Origin: an uncultured Bartonella sp.
GTDB taxonomy: Bacteria; Pseudomonadota; Alphaproteobacteria; Rhizobiales; Rhizobiaceae
Direction: 5' to 3'
Assembly: GCA_946481695.1 (NCBI GenBank)
Contig: CAMLON010000005.1
Coordinates: forward strand, 15,131 to 79,130
Length of the DNA stretch: 64,000 bases
Part shown: positions 47,755-57,401 of the stretch, piece by piece
Layout: each line of letters starts with the position of its first letter
How positions within the stretch are numbered: position 1 is the stretch's first letter
Program-made: the position numbers and the translations under genes
The notes under the pieces: generated by a model
Seen by the model: the letters and a program-made list of their open reading frames with translations, nothing else
What the model was told of the DNA's origin: nothing
The model's database searches: none

Positions 47755-48246
47755 ATGGTTGAAGAATATTTACAACATTGGATTTCGCAATATGGCCCGT
47801 TTGCCTATTTCTTCATCCTATATTTCGAATCGTTCGGCGCTCCTGTGCCGGGAGAAAGCGGTCTCATCGCCGGCTCTCTGCTTGCAGCTGCCGGAAAGCT
47901 CGATTTATTGCCCATGTTGCTTTGCGCTTTTACAGGAAGTGTGCTTGGCGATTGCACCGGTTATGCAATAGGCCATTTCGGTGGCGAAAAACTTTTATTG
48001 CGCTACGGCCATTATGTGAAACTCACGCCACAGCGGCTCGAAAAGTTTCAGAATATGCTTGATAAACGCGGTTTCTTCTTTGTTGCAACCGCCCGATTTA
48101 TAGTCGTTTTACGCCAATTAAACGGGCTTATTGCCGGTTCCGGAGGAATGGCTTTTCCAAAATTTTTGGTTGCTAATATTATCGGGGCAGCCGCGTGGAC
48201 TCTTGTTTGGGGCGGCGGCCCCTATCTTGTAAAATTTTTATTTTGA
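47755..48246 (+). CDS. DedA family membrane protein
   Basis: A 163-residue inner-membrane protein of the DedA/SNARE-associated family, linked to lipid-carrier flipping and envelope integrity. Signature residues: FFILYFESFGAPVPGES (E and P of the re-entrant loop), GDCTGYAIGHFGG, and FFVATARFIVVLRQLNGLIAGSGGMAF with the conserved R-x3-R-like region. Somewhat short for the family (about 200). Convergent with xseB, 7 nt apart. Confidence 0.9.
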   Translation: MVEEYLQHWISQYGPFAYFFILYFESFGAPVPGESGLIAGSLLAAAGKLDLLPMLLCAFTGSVLGDCTGYAIGHFGGEKLLLRYGHYVKLTPQRLEKFQNMLDKRGFFFVATARFIVVLRQLNGLIAGSGGMAFPKFLVANIIGAAAWTLVWGGGPYLVKFLF

Positions 48247-48253
48247 ATTCCGC

Positions 48254-48511
48254 TTATTGCTCAGCATCAAGCGGTTCCAGCCCTTCCGGTTCTCCCTCGC
48301 GTGACAAGCGAATTTTATCAACCTTGTTTTCAGCTTCTTTCAAAAGCGTGTCACAATGTTTTTTCAAAGCTTCTCCACGCTCGTAAATGCGGATCGTCTC
48401 ATCAAGCGCAACGTCTCCCCGTTCAAGCTTTTCAACAATTTCTTCCAAAGCACCGAGTGCTTTCTCGAAGCTCATTTGCGAAACGTCCGCATTGTCTTTC
48501 TCTTCTGCCAT
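48254..48511 (-). CDS. xseB: Exodeoxyribonuclease VII small subunit
   Basis: An 85-residue helical protein that with XseA forms exonuclease VII, degrading single-stranded DNA. The family core is clear: [37 protein letters not shown], then [17 protein letters not shown]. The acidic tail is not conserved. 7 nt after the ribB-type gene on the same strand. xseA is not in the window. Confidence 0.95.
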   Translation of the reverse strand: MAEEKDNADVSQMSFEKALGALEEIVEKLERGDVALDETIRIYERGEALKKHCDTLLKEAENKVDKIRLSREGEPEGLEPLDAEQ

Positions 48512-48518
48512 TCAAGCC

Positions 48519-49631
48519 TCACAAAATATCTGTTTTTTCAATATGGATACCAAAGCCTTCAAGACCGACATAATGTCTTTCGCGCGAGGCATATAGAATA
48601 ACCGAGGTAATACCAAGGCTTTTGAGAATTTGCGCTCCAAGACCGATCTGGCGCCATTCTTCCTCACGCTCAACAGCCTGTTCATGTGTCTCAAGCCCTT
48701 CCATAGCCATTTCGCGATCACGGTTCTCGTCGGCAGAACCAACACCCACAGACCCGGCTCTGAGATAGACAAAAACACCGCGTTTTTCTTTTTCTGCCAT
48801 AAGCCGCAGCACAGATTCAATTTCGTGTTTTTTACCAAAGACATCGGAGACAACATTTTCACGTTGCAAACGGACCGGAATATTTTCGCCGTCACGGATA
48901 TCGCCAAAAACAACAGCAACATGTTGCATCGGTTCCCACGGCAATTGGTAGCTATGGGCTACAGCCGGTCCGACGAGTGTATCAACTTTCATCTCGTCAA
49001 CATGTTCGATAAGCGTTTCTTTGCGCTGACGATAGGCGATAAGATCAGCAACAGTCACGACATGAAGATTATGTTCTTCAGCAAATTTTCTTACCTCAGG
49101 ACCATGTTTTACCGTTCCGTCATCATTCATGAGTTCGCCGATCACGCCGACCGGGGGAAGATTTGCAAGCTTGCACAAGTCGACAGCTGCTTCCGTGTGA
49201 CCGGAACGCATCAATACGCCGCCTTCACGGGCAATAAGCGGAAACACGTGGCCCGGACGACTAAAATCGGACGCACTGGCGTTCGGATTTGCGAGATTCC
49301 TTACCGTCAATGTCCTGTCTTCGGCGGAAATTCCTGTCGTCGTGCCATGCAGAAAATCAACCGTTACGGTAAAGGCCGTATGATGGGCTGAATCATTATT
49401 TGAAACCATAGGTGCAAGATTGAGGCGTTTTGCTTCCTCGCCGGTCATCGGTGCGCAAATAATGCCGGAAGTATTGCGCACAATAAATGCCATTTTTTCA
49501 GGTGTGCAATGAACGGCTGCAACAATAAGGTCACCTTCATTTTCACGGCCATTATCATCGGTAACCGCAACAATTTCACCGCGTTCGAATGCTCTTATAG
49601 CGTCCACGACCGATTTCTGGTTGAATGTCAT
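48519..49631 (-). CDS. ribB: 3,4-dihydroxy-2-butanone-4-phosphate synthase with degenerate GTP cyclohydrolase II domain (RibBX type)
   Basis: Makes the four-carbon riboflavin precursor from ribulose-5-phosphate. The N-terminal RibB domain (about 1-200) is intact: DDNGRENEGDLIVAA, ARPGH-like SRPGHVFPL, RSGHTEAAVDL. The C-terminal RibA-like domain lacks the zinc cysteines (VRLQRENVVSDVFG where VRVHSECLTGD is expected; no CDC motif), so it should not hydrolyse GTP. Such RibBX proteins are known from rhizobia. Start by AGGA 5 nt before the ATG. 10 nt after aroC. Confidence 0.93.
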   Translation of the reverse strand: MTFNQKSVVDAIRAFERGEIVAVTDDNGRENEGDLIVAAVHCTPEKMAFIVRNTSGIICAPMTGEEAKRLNLAPMVSNNDSAHHTAFTVTVDFLHGTTTGISAEDRTLTVRNLANPNASASDFSRPGHVFPLIAREGGVLMRSGHTEAAVDLCKLANLPPVGVIGELMNDDGTVKHGPEVRKFAEEHNLHVVTVADLIAYRQRKETLIEHVDEMKVDTLVGPAVAHSYQLPWEPMQHVAVVFGDIRDGENIPVRLQRENVVSDVFGKKHEIESVLRLMAEKEKRGVFVYLRAGSVGVGSADENRDREMAMEGLETHEQAVEREEEWRQIGLGAQILKSLGITSVILYASRERHYVGLEGFGIHIEKTDIL

Positions 49632-49641
49632 AATAGTCCTT

Positions 49642-50736
49642 TCAGATCCGGCCCGTTTGGCCGCGATGTCTAAGATAATGGTCGGCAATGGCACAAGCCA
49701 CCATCGCTTCCCCTACAGGTACAGCTCGTATTCCAACACAAGGATCGTGGCGCCCTTTTGTCACCACATCAACATTATTTCCGTCAACATCCACCGAACG
49801 GCGCGGCGTCAATATCGATGATGTCGGTTTGACTGCAAAACGCGCAACGACTGGTTCGCCGTTGGAAATACCTCCCAGAATACCACCGGCATGATTGCTC
49901 AAAAAAACCGGCTTTCCATTTTCCCCATGCCGCATCTCGTCGGCATTTTCTTCACCTGTCAAGCGGGCAGCGTTAAAACCTTCACCGATTTCAACGGCTT
50001 TGACTGCATTGATCGACATGAGAAAGGATGCGATATCCTGATCAAGTTTCCCATAAATCGGTGCGCCGAGCCCGGCAGGCACATTGTCTGCAACAATTTC
50101 CACCATAGCACCGATTGACGAACCTTTTTTTCGAATTTGATCAAGATAAATTGCAAATTTTTCAGCTGCTATCTTGTCGGGGGTAAAAAACGGATTGTTA
50201 TTAACCTCATCCCAATCCCAACGGGAACGGTCAATATCAATTGCGCCAATAGCAATCACGGCACCACGTACACGAAGATTCGGAACAACTTTTCGGGCTA
50301 TTGCACCGGCTGCAACCCGGGCTGCCGTCTCGCGTGCCGAAGAACGTCCCCCGCCACGATAATCGCGAATGCCATATTTGACATCATAAGTATAATCGGC
50401 GTGTCCGGGACGATATTCACGCGCAAGATTTCCGTAATCTTTCGAACGCTGATCGGTGTTCTCGATCATCATGGAAATCGGCGTTCCGGTGGTGATCAAT
50501 TGCTTTCCCTCGTCACAAGGTAACACTCCGGACAATATTTTGACCTCATCGGCTTCACGACGCTGGGTCGTAAAACGGGATTGTCCAGGTTTGCGCTTGT
50601 CAAGATAAGCTTGCACTTCCGCCACCGAGAATTTTATCCCCGGAGGGCAACCATCAATAACGCAGCCCAATGCCGGTCCGTGGCTTTCGCCCCATGTTGT
50701 AACGCGGAAGAGTTTACCGAATGTATTATATGACAT
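49642..50736 (-). CDS. aroC: Chorismate synthase
   Basis: FMN-dependent final enzyme of the shikimate pathway: EPSP to chorismate. 364 residues. Family signatures are all present: [41 protein letters not shown], and the C-terminal [17 protein letters not shown]. Complete. Upstream of the RibBX gene with 10 nt between, so likely co-transcribed. Confidence 0.97.
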   Translation of the reverse strand: MSYNTFGKLFRVTTWGESHGPALGCVIDGCPPGIKFSVAEVQAYLDKRKPGQSRFTTQRREADEVKILSGVLPCDEGKQLITTGTPISMMIENTDQRSKDYGNLAREYRPGHADYTYDVKYGIRDYRGGGRSSARETAARVAAGAIARKVVPNLRVRGAVIAIGAIDIDRSRWDWDEVNNNPFFTPDKIAAEKFAIYLDQIRKKGSSIGAMVEIVADNVPAGLGAPIYGKLDQDIASFLMSINAVKAVEIGEGFNAARLTGEENADEMRHGENGKPVFLSNHAGGILGGISNGEPVVARFAVKPTSSILTPRRSVDVDGNNVDVVTKGRHDPCVGIRAVPVGEAMVACAIADHYLRHRGQTGRI

Positions 50737-51035
50737 AAAAACGCCAATCCAACTTTGCGAACCTTTTTGTTCTATTAAGCTTTTTGTTTCCGGTCAAACA
50801 GTTGAGAGCCAAGATTGAAACAATTTTGTTCGATTGAGAGATTTTACCCATATTTCCTTTAAGTTTTTCAGCAAAACCCTTCGGTACGACGTCAAGGCGT
50901 GCTTTAAAGAAATCTGTTGTGCCATTCCATATATTCCATTTTTGGTTGACCTATGGCTATGGTTTCGACACAATCCCTTGTCATCAATCCCTAATGATTT
51001 GAAATTTTATAATAGATAATTTTGAAAGGCCCACT
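50737..51035. other. Divergent intergenic region, aroC / DUF1344
   Basis: No gene seen. Contains the aroC (minus) and DUF1344 (plus) promoters; no clear operator. Confidence 0.5.
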
Positions 51036-51290
51036 ATGAGAAAACTGGTTTTTGCGGGGATCCTAGCTACATTTCTTTTTCCAGCCTTGGCCCTTGCCGA
51101 TGACGTCAAAGGGACGATAACTGCCATTGATCAGGATAATAACACCATAGTACTCGACAATGGGAAAACTTACAGTTTACCGGGCGAATTCGATTATTCT
51201 GTTTTGAATGAAGGGATGAAGGTTATCGTTTTTTACGACACAGAAGGAGATAACCGCTATGTCACCGATATTGAGCCACAAGAAGGCTGA
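51036..51290 (+). CDS. Exported DUF1344 protein
   Basis: An 84-residue secreted protein: signal peptide cleaved after ALALA, then one small beta-rich DUF1344 domain (VKGTITAIDQDNNTIVLDNGKTYSLP), typical of Rhizobiales. Function unknown; the fold suggests a small OB-like barrel. AAGG precedes the ATG. A stable hairpin follows the gene. Confidence 0.85.
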   Translation: MRKLVFAGILATFLFPALALADDVKGTITAIDQDNNTIVLDNGKTYSLPGEFDYSVLNEGMKVIVFYDTEGDNRYVTDIEPQEG

Positions 51291-51328
51291 TTATCTTTTT
51301 CATGACACTGTTGTAAATTTAAAAATAA

Positions 51329-51363
51329 GACACACCAAATCCAACTCGTGAATTTGGTGTGTC
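51329..51363. terminator. Bidirectional terminator, DUF1344 / phosphoglycerate-mutase-like gene
   Basis: Perfect 12-bp stem GACACACCAAAT (51329-51340) with ATTTGGTGTGTC (51352-51363) between two convergent genes. The T-run is weak on the plus side; A-rich on the left, which serves the minus-strand gene. Confidence 0.75.
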
Positions 51364-51390
51364 ATCAATTACTGTGAAGTTAAAAATGGC

Positions 51391-51984
51391 TCAGAGCCAT
51401 TCCAGCCCGTTTTCATCAAACCGCAAAATCCGATCCTGATCGACCATAAAGTTGGCAGCTTCCGCTTCGCTCAATCCACCGTAAATATGCATGATTGAAC
51501 GCAGGCACCCACCATGGGTGACACAAACTGTATCGCCTTCAACCTTTTCGACCCAGTCTTTTACACGCTTGGCAAGCATGGCATAACTTTCTGCCTTTTC
51601 ACCGGGTGGCAAAAAATTCCACTTGTCGGCAACGCGGGCAGCAATGAGTTCAGGGTGGACTTTGGCAATATCATCCTCGGTCGTTCCTTGCCAATCACCG
51701 AAATGCATCTCCATCAATTGCGGATCTGTGCGGTATCCACGAATGTCGAGCCCCATTTCCCCACGGATAATTTCCATCGTTTCGCGGGTGCGGCGCAAAG
51801 GGCTTGCAACAAAATCAAAGCCTTTGGCATCGCCCAACAATTCTTTCAACAACCGTCCGTTACGGGCAGCCTGTTGGCGGCCATATTCGGTGATATCCCG
51901 ATCTATCTGGCCTTGAATGCGTTTGGTAATGTTCCAGTCCGTCTGACCGTGACGGGAAAAATAAATAAGTGGACGCTTGGACAC
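51391..51984 (-). CDS. Histidine phosphatase / phosphoglycerate mutase family
   Basis: A 197-residue cytosolic histidine phosphatase. The catalytic RHG is in FSRHGQTDWN, the second His in CVTHGGCLRSI, and the Arg/Glu pocket in SPLRRTRETMEII and LMEMHFGDWQG. Could be a cofactor-dependent mutase or, more likely at this size, a broad phosphatase (GpmB/CobC class). Lies 4 nt after fabI on the same strand. Confidence 0.9.
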   Translation of the reverse strand: MSKRPLIYFSRHGQTDWNITKRIQGQIDRDITEYGRQQAARNGRLLKELLGDAKGFDFVASPLRRTRETMEIIRGEMGLDIRGYRTDPQLMEMHFGDWQGTTEDDIAKVHPELIAARVADKWNFLPPGEKAESYAMLAKRVKDWVEKVEGDTVCVTHGGCLRSIMHIYGGLSEAEAANFMVDQDRILRFDENGLEWL

Positions 51985-51988
51985 TTTA

Positions 51989-52807
51989 TCAATCCTTTAC
52001 AACAGAAATATCCGGTGCATCGACTGCTTTCATGCCAATGACATGATAACCGGCATCAACATGGTGAACTTCGCCAGTTACCGAACGGGACAAATCCGAA
52101 AGAAGATAAAGCGCTGAATCGCCGACCTCATCAATTGTAACCGTCCGACGAAGGGGCGCGTTGTATTCATTCCATTTGAGAATATACCGGAAGTCACCGA
52201 TACCCGAAGCAGCCAATGTCTTGATCGGGCCAGCCGAAACAGCATTGACACGAATTTTCTTAGGACCAAGATCGACCGCAAGATATTTGACACTTGCTTC
52301 AAGAGCGGCCTTGGCAACACCCATAACATTATAATTCGGCATGACCTTTTCCGAGCCATAATAGGTCAATGTCAAAATCGAACCGCCGTCGGGCATCAAT
52401 TTTTCTGCCCGCTGGGTAACTGCTGTAAGGGAATAGACAGAAATATTCATTGTCATGTTGAAGTTTGCTTCCGATGTATCAACATAACGTCCCGTCAATT
52501 CATCCTTGTCGGAAAAGCCGATTGCATGAACGAGAAAGTCGATTTTTCCCCATTTCTGTTTTACCGCATCGAATGCTGCGTCAATTGATGCCGCATCTGT
52601 TACATCACAATGGCCACAAACAAATCCCCCAACCTCTTCTGCAAGCGGTACAACACGTTTTTTCAGTGCTTCGCCCTGATAGGTAAAAGCAAGTTCCGCA
52701 CCTGCTTTGTGTGCAGCTTTTGCGATACCCCATGCAATTGAATGATTATTTGCAAGCCCGAGAATTAAACCGCGCTTGCCACGCAACAAACCGTTACTGT
52801 CACCCAT
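51989..52807 (-). CDS. fabI: Enoyl-ACP reductase (NADH), FabI type
   Basis: Last reduction step of each fatty-acid elongation cycle. 272 residues, SDR fold with the atypical FabI cofactor motif GLILGLANNHSIAWGIAKAAH. The catalytic Tyr-x6-Lys is in YYGSEKVMPNYNVMGVAKAALE, and the C-terminal SRSVTGEVHHVDAGYH is typical. Complete. Target class of triclosan and isoniazid; nothing in the sequence suggests altered sensitivity. Confidence 0.95.
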   Translation of the reverse strand: MGDSNGLLRGKRGLILGLANNHSIAWGIAKAAHKAGAELAFTYQGEALKKRVVPLAEEVGGFVCGHCDVTDAASIDAAFDAVKQKWGKIDFLVHAIGFSDKDELTGRYVDTSEANFNMTMNISVYSLTAVTQRAEKLMPDGGSILTLTYYGSEKVMPNYNVMGVAKAALEASVKYLAVDLGPKKIRVNAVSAGPIKTLAASGIGDFRYILKWNEYNAPLRRTVTIDEVGDSALYLLSDLSRSVTGEVHHVDAGYHVIGMKAVDAPDISVVKD

Positions 52808-53377
52808 TGGTATTGCCTCATAATTGCTTGATATCAGTTTTCGCTTTTTGCCCTATGACATAGCTCGCACGTTTCTTCAAGTAATTGGTGCAATTTGTCG
52901 GTTAAAACCGTTAATTATGCAACGCTAACACAGAAAAGCTGTGAAAAGCAGTCCGTTTTTTAGTTTGTGACGAATAGATTCCGACATTCGCCTAGGTCAG
53001 TTTATTTGAACCGGCGTCTATTACGGCAAACTCGTCAATGCGATTGTAACAAAATTCTTGCTATGATTAAAACCGGCGGTCCCGTTTTCAACAATCGAAA
53101 ACAGCTGCACCTTACAGTTAAACAAGGAAAATAGTTTTTTGATAGACGAGAGTTAGTTCGTATTGCTTTGCACTTTCCCTTATCGTGACAAATAAATGCG
53201 CTTGATACCGGATAAAAACGGAAAAAAGCCCCGATATAGAAACGCACAATTGGTATTCTTTATCATTTTCAAGGTGTTTCGGTACGGTGGATAAGCTGGC
53301 TTCTTAAAGGTGCGCCCCGTTAAATTAGGAATCCCGCTCGACAAACCGTAAGAATTATAAAATGGAGATACCGGCAA
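52808..53377. other. Intergenic region upstream of fabI
   Basis: 570 bp with no supported gene; the short frames lack ribosome sites. Expected to hold the fabI promoter. No RNA structure recognised. Confidence 0.55.
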
Positions 53378-53842
53378 TTAGGGATTATCCGGTTTATCGT
53401 CCGGCGCCTCGATCGTGAAGTTGATTTTCACGTCACCATTTTTTTCAAAATGCAAAACGGCCGGAATCATTTCACCTTCGCGTAACTGATCCTGACAGTT
53501 GAAAAACATAAAATGATAATCGCCTGGCTTTAATTCGAGATAGCCGTTTGGCTCGATCGTGAGAGGCTCCTTGAGCTTTTGCATCTTGACCTTGCCATAT
53601 TGTCTAATCGTCTCGTGAATCACGACATGATCGGAAATATCCGCGCTGATTGATAACAAGCGATCTTCATTAAATCCGCCATTATGGATAAGAGCATATC
53701 CTTCAGCACGATTTTCGCCTGTGTCGGATTTTTGTACCCACGGGCTTTCGACAGTAATATCGCCTTTAGTGAAATTTTCAGATAATGCCGATGAACAAAA
53801 AACCGGCAGCAGCAAAAAAGCGAGACAAAAATTGATCTTCAT
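53378..53842 (-). CDS. Periplasmic copper chaperone PCu(A)C
   Basis: A 154-residue exported Cu(I) chaperone that delivers copper to the CuA site of cytochrome oxidase. Signal peptide ends near CSSALSEN. The Cu ligands fit H-x10-M-x22-H-x-M: H in VVIHETIRQ, M in KVKMQKL, then YHFMFF. The family segment PNGYLELKPGDYHFMF is clear. Notable because the only oxidase subunit I gene in the window lacks CuB ligands; the chaperone may serve another copper enzyme. Confidence 0.9.
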   Translation of the reverse strand: MKINFCLAFLLLPVFCSSALSENFTKGDITVESPWVQKSDTGENRAEGYALIHNGGFNEDRLLSISADISDHVVIHETIRQYGKVKMQKLKEPLTIEPNGYLELKPGDYHFMFFNCQDQLREGEMIPAVLHFEKNGDVKINFTIEAPDDKPDNP

Positions 53843-53898
53843 GACAATCCTCTATCCCGCCTTTATTCCTGTATGGCGCCTTCATCAATCTGCGTTTT

Positions 53899-54849
53899 TC
53901 ATGATTGCAATTTCATGAATTGTTCAAGTCCCGCATCTCCACCTTCCGGCAGCATAATGCGTACATGGACATAAAGATCGTCGCGGCCACCTGTTTTTAA
54001 CGGCAACCCCCGCCCCTTCAACCGTAATACCTTGTCGGAACTTGACCATGCAGGTATTGTCAACATGATACGCCCGTCAAGCGTATCAACAGGCTTTTTA
54101 GCGCCCAAAACTGCATCTTTAAGAGACACCGGTAAATCGAGGTGAAGTGCTCTTCCTTCAACGTGGATGTGGGGATGAGGCTTGATGTGAATTGTAACCA
54201 ACGCATCGCCTGCGCGACCGTAAGGAATAGTTTCTCCCTGCCCCTTCAAACGAATTGTTTGTCCATCCTCGACATAATCGGGAAGCTTGATTTTAAGCTT
54301 CTTGCCATTTGGGAAAATAGCTTCGACCTTTTCGGCACCGACAAGTTGTTCCAGCGTTACGTCAAGGCTTGCATGAATGTCAGCCCCCTGTTGGGGAGCT
54401 TGCGCACGGCTGCGGCTGCCAAAGCCGGAAAAGCCGCCACCTCTATTGGCACCGTTTCCCGCACCGAAAAGATCACGAAAAATATCGCTAGCGTCAAAGC
54501 CACCTTTGCCACCGCCTGACCGGAATTCGAAATGGCTGGTGCCATTACCGAATGGATTGCCGCGGCCACTAAAGCCTTGCGCTCCGCCAAAGCCCTGCCC
54601 GCCACCGGAAAAACCTTGAAAAACAGGCTTGCCTTCCGCGTCAATTTCGCCACGATCGAATTTTTCTTTCTTTTCCTTGTCCCCCAGAATTTCATAGGCC
54701 TGATTGACCTCGGCAAACTTGTCCTGAGCAGTCTTATCACCCTTGTGAAGGTCGGGGTGATATTGTTTTGCCAGTTTTCTGAATGCAGACTTAATCTCTT
54801 GCGGTTTGGCAGTGCGCGCCACACCCAGAACCGTATAGGGATCACGCAT
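53899..54849 (-). CDS. DnaJ C-terminal domain protein (CbpA-like co-chaperone)
   Basis: A 316-residue J-protein without zinc finger. J domain at residues 1-70 with HPD in [12 protein letters not shown]; a long Gly/Phe-rich linker (about 75-150, [17 protein letters not shown]); then the two beta-barrel substrate-binding domains ([40 protein letters not shown]). Stimulates DnaK. Distinct from canonical DnaJ, which has four CxxCxGxG repeats. Divergence from pdxH is interrupted by the lipoprotein gene. Confidence 0.93.
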   Translation of the reverse strand: MRDPYTVLGVARTAKPQEIKSAFRKLAKQYHPDLHKGDKTAQDKFAEVNQAYEILGDKEKKEKFDRGEIDAEGKPVFQGFSGGGQGFGGAQGFSGRGNPFGNGTSHFEFRSGGGKGGFDASDIFRDLFGAGNGANRGGGFSGFGSRSRAQAPQQGADIHASLDVTLEQLVGAEKVEAIFPNGKKLKIKLPDYVEDGQTIRLKGQGETIPYGRAGDALVTIHIKPHPHIHVEGRALHLDLPVSLKDAVLGAKKPVDTLDGRIMLTIPAWSSSDKVLRLKGRGLPLKTGGRDDLYVHVRIMLPEGGDAGLEQFMKLQS

Positions 54850-55024
54850 ATTTATCCTCTTTCCAGCCGCAAAAAGGGCATTCCCTCAAGACGGCTTTAT
54901 AAAAAATCTGTTCCACCTCGAAGGGCAGAAAAATATCTAATTCTCTATATGCCTATGAAAGAGCAAAAATACCAGATCATTTACGGTTTTTTTAAACCCT
55001 TTTTGAACGGCAGAATTCACCTCT

Positions 55025-55498
55025 TCAATGCACCACATCAAAGGCTGTCATTGTCCAGACATCGGGGGCCACTTCACAGAGTTCACCGTGATAGAGGTTT
55101 TCACCATCAAAGGCTGAACGGGTCGCTTTGAATTTGCGGCACTTGCGCCCTTTATCCGAATTTTCGACAATGGCACTGATCGTCCCTTCGCTTCCGGTTA
55201 TGGTATTATCCCATTTCAATTCTTTGTCCGAGGTCTTCAAATTTTCGATCACTCTGATCTCGTCGCGTATGACGAGTTCATCAGACTGTAAAATAGGATC
55301 AGTCGTGAGTGGCGTTGATTGAGAAGGAATCGAGCCGGTTACAAGCGAAGCATCAACATTATTTTCCGTTGGTGCAGCTGCCGAAGCCATATTATCAAGT
55401 TTATCACCCGATATGATACAGCCTTGCATTGGCAATATGATCGTGACACAAATAACAAAACGACCAAGCCGGCTTTTCAAGTTAAAAAAAGCTTCCAT
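55025..55498 (-). CDS. Surface lipoprotein, RT0821/Lpp0805-like
   Basis: A 157-residue lipoprotein: hydrophobic signal (VICVTIILPMQGC), lipobox Cys near residue 27. A Ser/Thr/Pro-rich linker is followed by a small domain with two Cys (KCRKFKATRSAFDGENLYHGELC) and final WTMTAFDV. The WDNTITGSEGTISAI stretch resembles RT0821/Lpp0805 surface antigens (17-kDa-antigen-like) of alphaproteobacteria. Probably outer-membrane anchored; role unknown. Confidence 0.75.
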   Translation of the reverse strand: MEAFFNLKSRLGRFVICVTIILPMQGCIISGDKLDNMASAAAPTENNVDASLVTGSIPSQSTPLTTDPILQSDELVIRDEIRVIENLKTSDKELKWDNTITGSEGTISAIVENSDKGRKCRKFKATRSAFDGENLYHGELCEVAPDVWTMTAFDVVH

Positions 55499-55574
55499 AG
55501 TTCACTTTTTTCTGTGTCGGCCAGGTAGTTTGACAACACACTATAATACGCAAAACACATAATTCAGGTGCATT

Positions 55575-56198
55575 ATGACAGATGAAACGTTAACAACTGG
55601 TGACTTTGTTGAAGCAAATGAACCTTTCGCACTTTTCACGACATGGATGGATGACGCGACAAAAAGCGAAATTAACGACCCGAATGCCATGGCACTTGCT
55701 ACAGTGGATCCGACGGGTCTGCCAGATGTGCGTATGGTGCTTTTGAAAGCTTTCGGTGCGGACGGTTTTGTCTTTTACACCAATTATGAAAGCAATAAGG
55801 GACGAGAAATCCTTTCTTCCATGAAAGCAGCTTTATGTTTTCACTGGAAATCGTTGCGCAGGCAGGTAAGAGTGCGTGGACTGGTTGAAAAGGTAAGCGA
55901 TGAAGAAGCTGATGCCTATTATCAATCACGCGCACGCGGAAGCCGTATCGGCGCATGGGCTTCCAAACAATCACGCCCGTTGGAGAGCCGCTTTGCGCTG
56001 GAAAAAGCAGTTGCCGAATACACGGCGAAATATGCAATCGGCAATATTCCGCGCCCTCCCTACTGGTCAGGTTTCAGAATCAAACCACTTTCAATCGAAT
56101 TCTGGCATGACAGACCATTCCGACTTCATGACCGCGTGGTTTTTTCCCGTCCTTCGCCTGATGCAAAATCATGGGAAAAACACCGCCTATACCCTTGA
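55575..56198 (+). CDS. pdxH: Pyridoxamine 5'-phosphate oxidase
   Basis: FMN enzyme oxidising PNP or PMP to pyridoxal 5'-phosphate. 207 residues. FMN-binding [25 protein letters not shown], the [12 protein letters not shown] strand, and the C-terminal signature [28 protein letters not shown]. Complete. PLP supports ThrC and other enzymes encoded nearby. A terminator follows before convergent ubiA. Confidence 0.96.
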   Translation: MTDETLTTGDFVEANEPFALFTTWMDDATKSEINDPNAMALATVDPTGLPDVRMVLLKAFGADGFVFYTNYESNKGREILSSMKAALCFHWKSLRRQVRVRGLVEKVSDEEADAYYQSRARGSRIGAWASKQSRPLESRFALEKAVAEYTAKYAIGNIPRPPYWSGFRIKPLSIEFWHDRPFRLHDRVVFSRPSPDAKSWEKHRLYP

Positions 56199-56228
56199 AC
56201 ATTCTCTTCATCGGCAAAATTTTTCGGT

Positions 56229-56256
56229 AAAGCCGGACGGTTTAAATCCGGCTTTT
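56229..56256. terminator. Bidirectional terminator between pdxH and ubiA
   Basis: AAAGCCGGA (56229-56237) pairs with TCCGGCTTT (56247-56255), followed by T on the plus strand, between convergent genes. Confidence 0.8.
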
Positions 56257-56292
56257 AAAAAGCCCTGCTTCACTTATCGGCAATGGTTGTTC

Positions 56293-57309
56293 TTAGAAAT
56301 AACGTGCCGCTGCTCCAAGCACGAGGCCGAGGAAGATTAAACAGCCGACTGTCGAATTCGATTTGAACAATCTCAGGCACTCGCTGTTATTATCGATATC
56401 GATTGTGATAATTTGATAAAACATGTGGATAGCGGCAAGTAAAAGGCCAAGATAAGCTAAAGTCGGCACTCCAGCCAAGAGAAATGCAATAAGGCTTAAT
56501 ACAAGAAACCCGCTATAAAGAACGACAAGGGCGGATTTGGTTTTTTCCCCAAAAAGCCGCGCTGTCGAGTGCACGCCGACGATCGCATCATCTTCCTTGT
56601 CTTGGTGAGCATAGATTGTGTCATAGCCTATCGTCCATAAAACCGAGCCGAAATAAAGGCTCAAGGGTGCAAAATCAAGACGACCGTAAATTGCCGCCCA
56701 CCCCATCAACGCTCCCCAGTTGAAGGCAAGACCTAAAAAGAACTGCGGCCAATCGGTCACACGTTTCATGAAAGGGTAGATTGCGACAATGACAAGCGAT
56801 GAAATGCCCAGAATAATGCTGAAAAGGTTGAATTCAACAAGCACGATAAGCCCGACAAAGCATTGCAATCCCATAAAAATTTTAGCCTGTAAACGGCTGA
56901 CCTGTCCCGATGGCAACGGCCTTGAGCGGGTGCGCTCGACTTTATTATCAATTTTCTGGTCAACAAGATCGTTCCAGGTGCACCCTGCACCCCGCATGGC
57001 AACAGCACCGATAAAGAAAAGAAAAAGATACCATATTGCCAAGGCAACCGGATATGGATGCAGTTCGAAAGAAAAGCCCTTTGCATCCATGGCCAAAATT
57101 AGCGACCAGAAACACGGCCACATAAGAAGTTTCCAGCCAATTGGTCGGTCCCAGCGCGCCAATTGGGCGTAAGGCCAAAGGGAACGCGGCAACAAGCGAT
57201 AAACCCAGTGGCCTGACGGTGCGTCGAAGACACGCCCTCTCACGCCTTGTTGTTGAAGCGTTTCATCGGCTCTCAAGCTGTCGGGAACAATATTTTTGTT
57301 GTTTACCAT
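56293..57309 (-). CDS. ubiA: 4-hydroxybenzoate octaprenyltransferase
   Basis: Inner-membrane prenyltransferase adding the isoprenoid tail in ubiquinone synthesis. 338 residues, about eight helices. First Asp motif NDLVDQKIDNKVERTRSRPL, second motif region YDTIYAHQDKEDD. The N-terminus has a ~45-residue hydrophilic extension before RLLPRSLWPYAQLARWDRPIGW. Same superfamily as ctaB in this window, but the motifs place it in UbiA. Divergent from purD. Confidence 0.95.
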   Translation of the reverse strand: MVNNKNIVPDSLRADETLQQQGVRGRVFDAPSGHWVYRLLPRSLWPYAQLARWDRPIGWKLLMWPCFWSLILAMDAKGFSFELHPYPVALAIWYLFLFFIGAVAMRGAGCTWNDLVDQKIDNKVERTRSRPLPSGQVSRLQAKIFMGLQCFVGLIVLVEFNLFSIILGISSLVIVAIYPFMKRVTDWPQFFLGLAFNWGALMGWAAIYGRLDFAPLSLYFGSVLWTIGYDTIYAHQDKEDDAIVGVHSTARLFGEKTKSALVVLYSGFLVLSLIAFLLAGVPTLAYLGLLLAAIHMFYQIITIDIDNNSECLRLFKSNSTVGCLIFLGLVLGAAARYF

Positions 57310-57401
57310 TTACGAGCGCACACCTTTTACCTTGAAGCTAAAGCATTTCATTCCTATGACAAGAGCAAGGGTTTTAACATCTTCTTCAACAGGAGCAAGC
57401 A

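Noticed and set aside
48630..49391. 253-codon plus-strand frame opposite the RibBX gene
   Set aside because: Antisense to a conserved gene, no ribosome site, amino-acid pattern typical of a reverse-frame shadow.
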